This document shows positions 6,216 to 6,271 of a DNA stretch of 6,271 nt, in pieces. The notes under the pieces were generated by a model. The model saw only the letters and a list, made by a program, of their open reading frames with translations. It searched no databases and was not told where the DNA came from. The stretch is from NCBI GenBank assembly GCA_016462095.1, contig JAEMTW010000060.1, forward strand, positions 1 to 6,271, in the 5' to 3' direction. Position 1 is the first letter of the stretch, and each line of letters starts with the position of its first letter. The position numbers were made by a program, and so were the translations under genes. The DNA comes from Thermoleophilia bacterium (GTDB lineage: Bacteria; Actinomycetota; Thermoleophilia; Gaiellales; F1-60-MAGs149).

Positions 6216-6271
6216 ATGGCCGGCGAAGCGTTGTCTCTTGAGGATCTCCAAGCAGCGATCCACAGCGCGTT
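6216..6271 (+). CDS. Start of an unidentified gene, truncated by the window end
   Basis: An ATG at 6216 opens a frame running off the end of the window: 18 complete codons, MAGEALSLEDLQAAIHSA. Acidic and Ala-rich content and third-position GC fit the neighbouring genes, and the divergent arrangement with the lipoprotein gives a plausible promoter region. GGTAGG at 6201-6206 could be a weak ribosome binding site. The stretch is too short to identify a family. Confidence 0.5.
   Translation, partial: MAGEALSLEDLQAAIHSA

Overview
The window is GC-rich with almost no space between genes. It holds a piece of an aerobic carbon monoxide dehydrogenase (cox) locus followed by a carotenoid biosynthesis (crt) operon. 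Dense packing, ATGA and TAATG start/stop overlaps, an XdhC-YHS cox accessory protein, a YbjN/TY-Chap-type protein and a GTG-started lipoprotein suggest a high-GC, CO-oxidising Actinomycetota (perhaps a Thermoleophilia- or Acidimicrobiia-like lineage). Chloroflexota (Thermomicrobia-like) is the main alternative. This placement is inferred from gene content only.

Layout. 1-1120 (+): C-terminal ~370 residues of a form I-like CO dehydrogenase large subunit (coxL), whose start lies outside the window. 1120-2022 (+): an XdhC/CoxF-CoxI family protein with a C-terminal YHS domain, overlapping coxL by one base. 2023-2139: a 117-bp gap with weak secondary structure and a possible 19-codon leader ORF. 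2140-3642, 3639-4481 and 4478-5362 (+): crtI (phytoene desaturase family), crtB (phytoene/squalene synthase family) and a protein with two YbjN/TY-Chap-like domains, joined by two 4-bp ATGA overlaps. 5373-6125 (-): a secreted lipoprotein of unknown function, convergent with the crt operon across a 10-bp gap. 6126-6215: an intergenic region with a 12-bp tandem repeat. From 6216 (+): the probable start of another gene that leaves the window.

How the genes work together. The first pair belongs to atmospheric or low-level CO oxidation: CoxL carries the Mo/Cu active site, and the XdhC-family protein is expected to help mature or insert its molybdenum cofactor. The crt genes would condense two prenyl diphosphates and desaturate the product to a coloured carotene. 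The third crt-operon gene is the least expected element: a duplicated chaperone-like protein, apparently translationally coupled to crtB.

I see no CRISPR array, tRNA or rRNA, insertion sequence, toxin-antitoxin pair or recognised defence system. The most unusual leads are the TY-Chap partner of the crt genes, the altered YHS domain, and the 12-bp repeat between the divergent genes.
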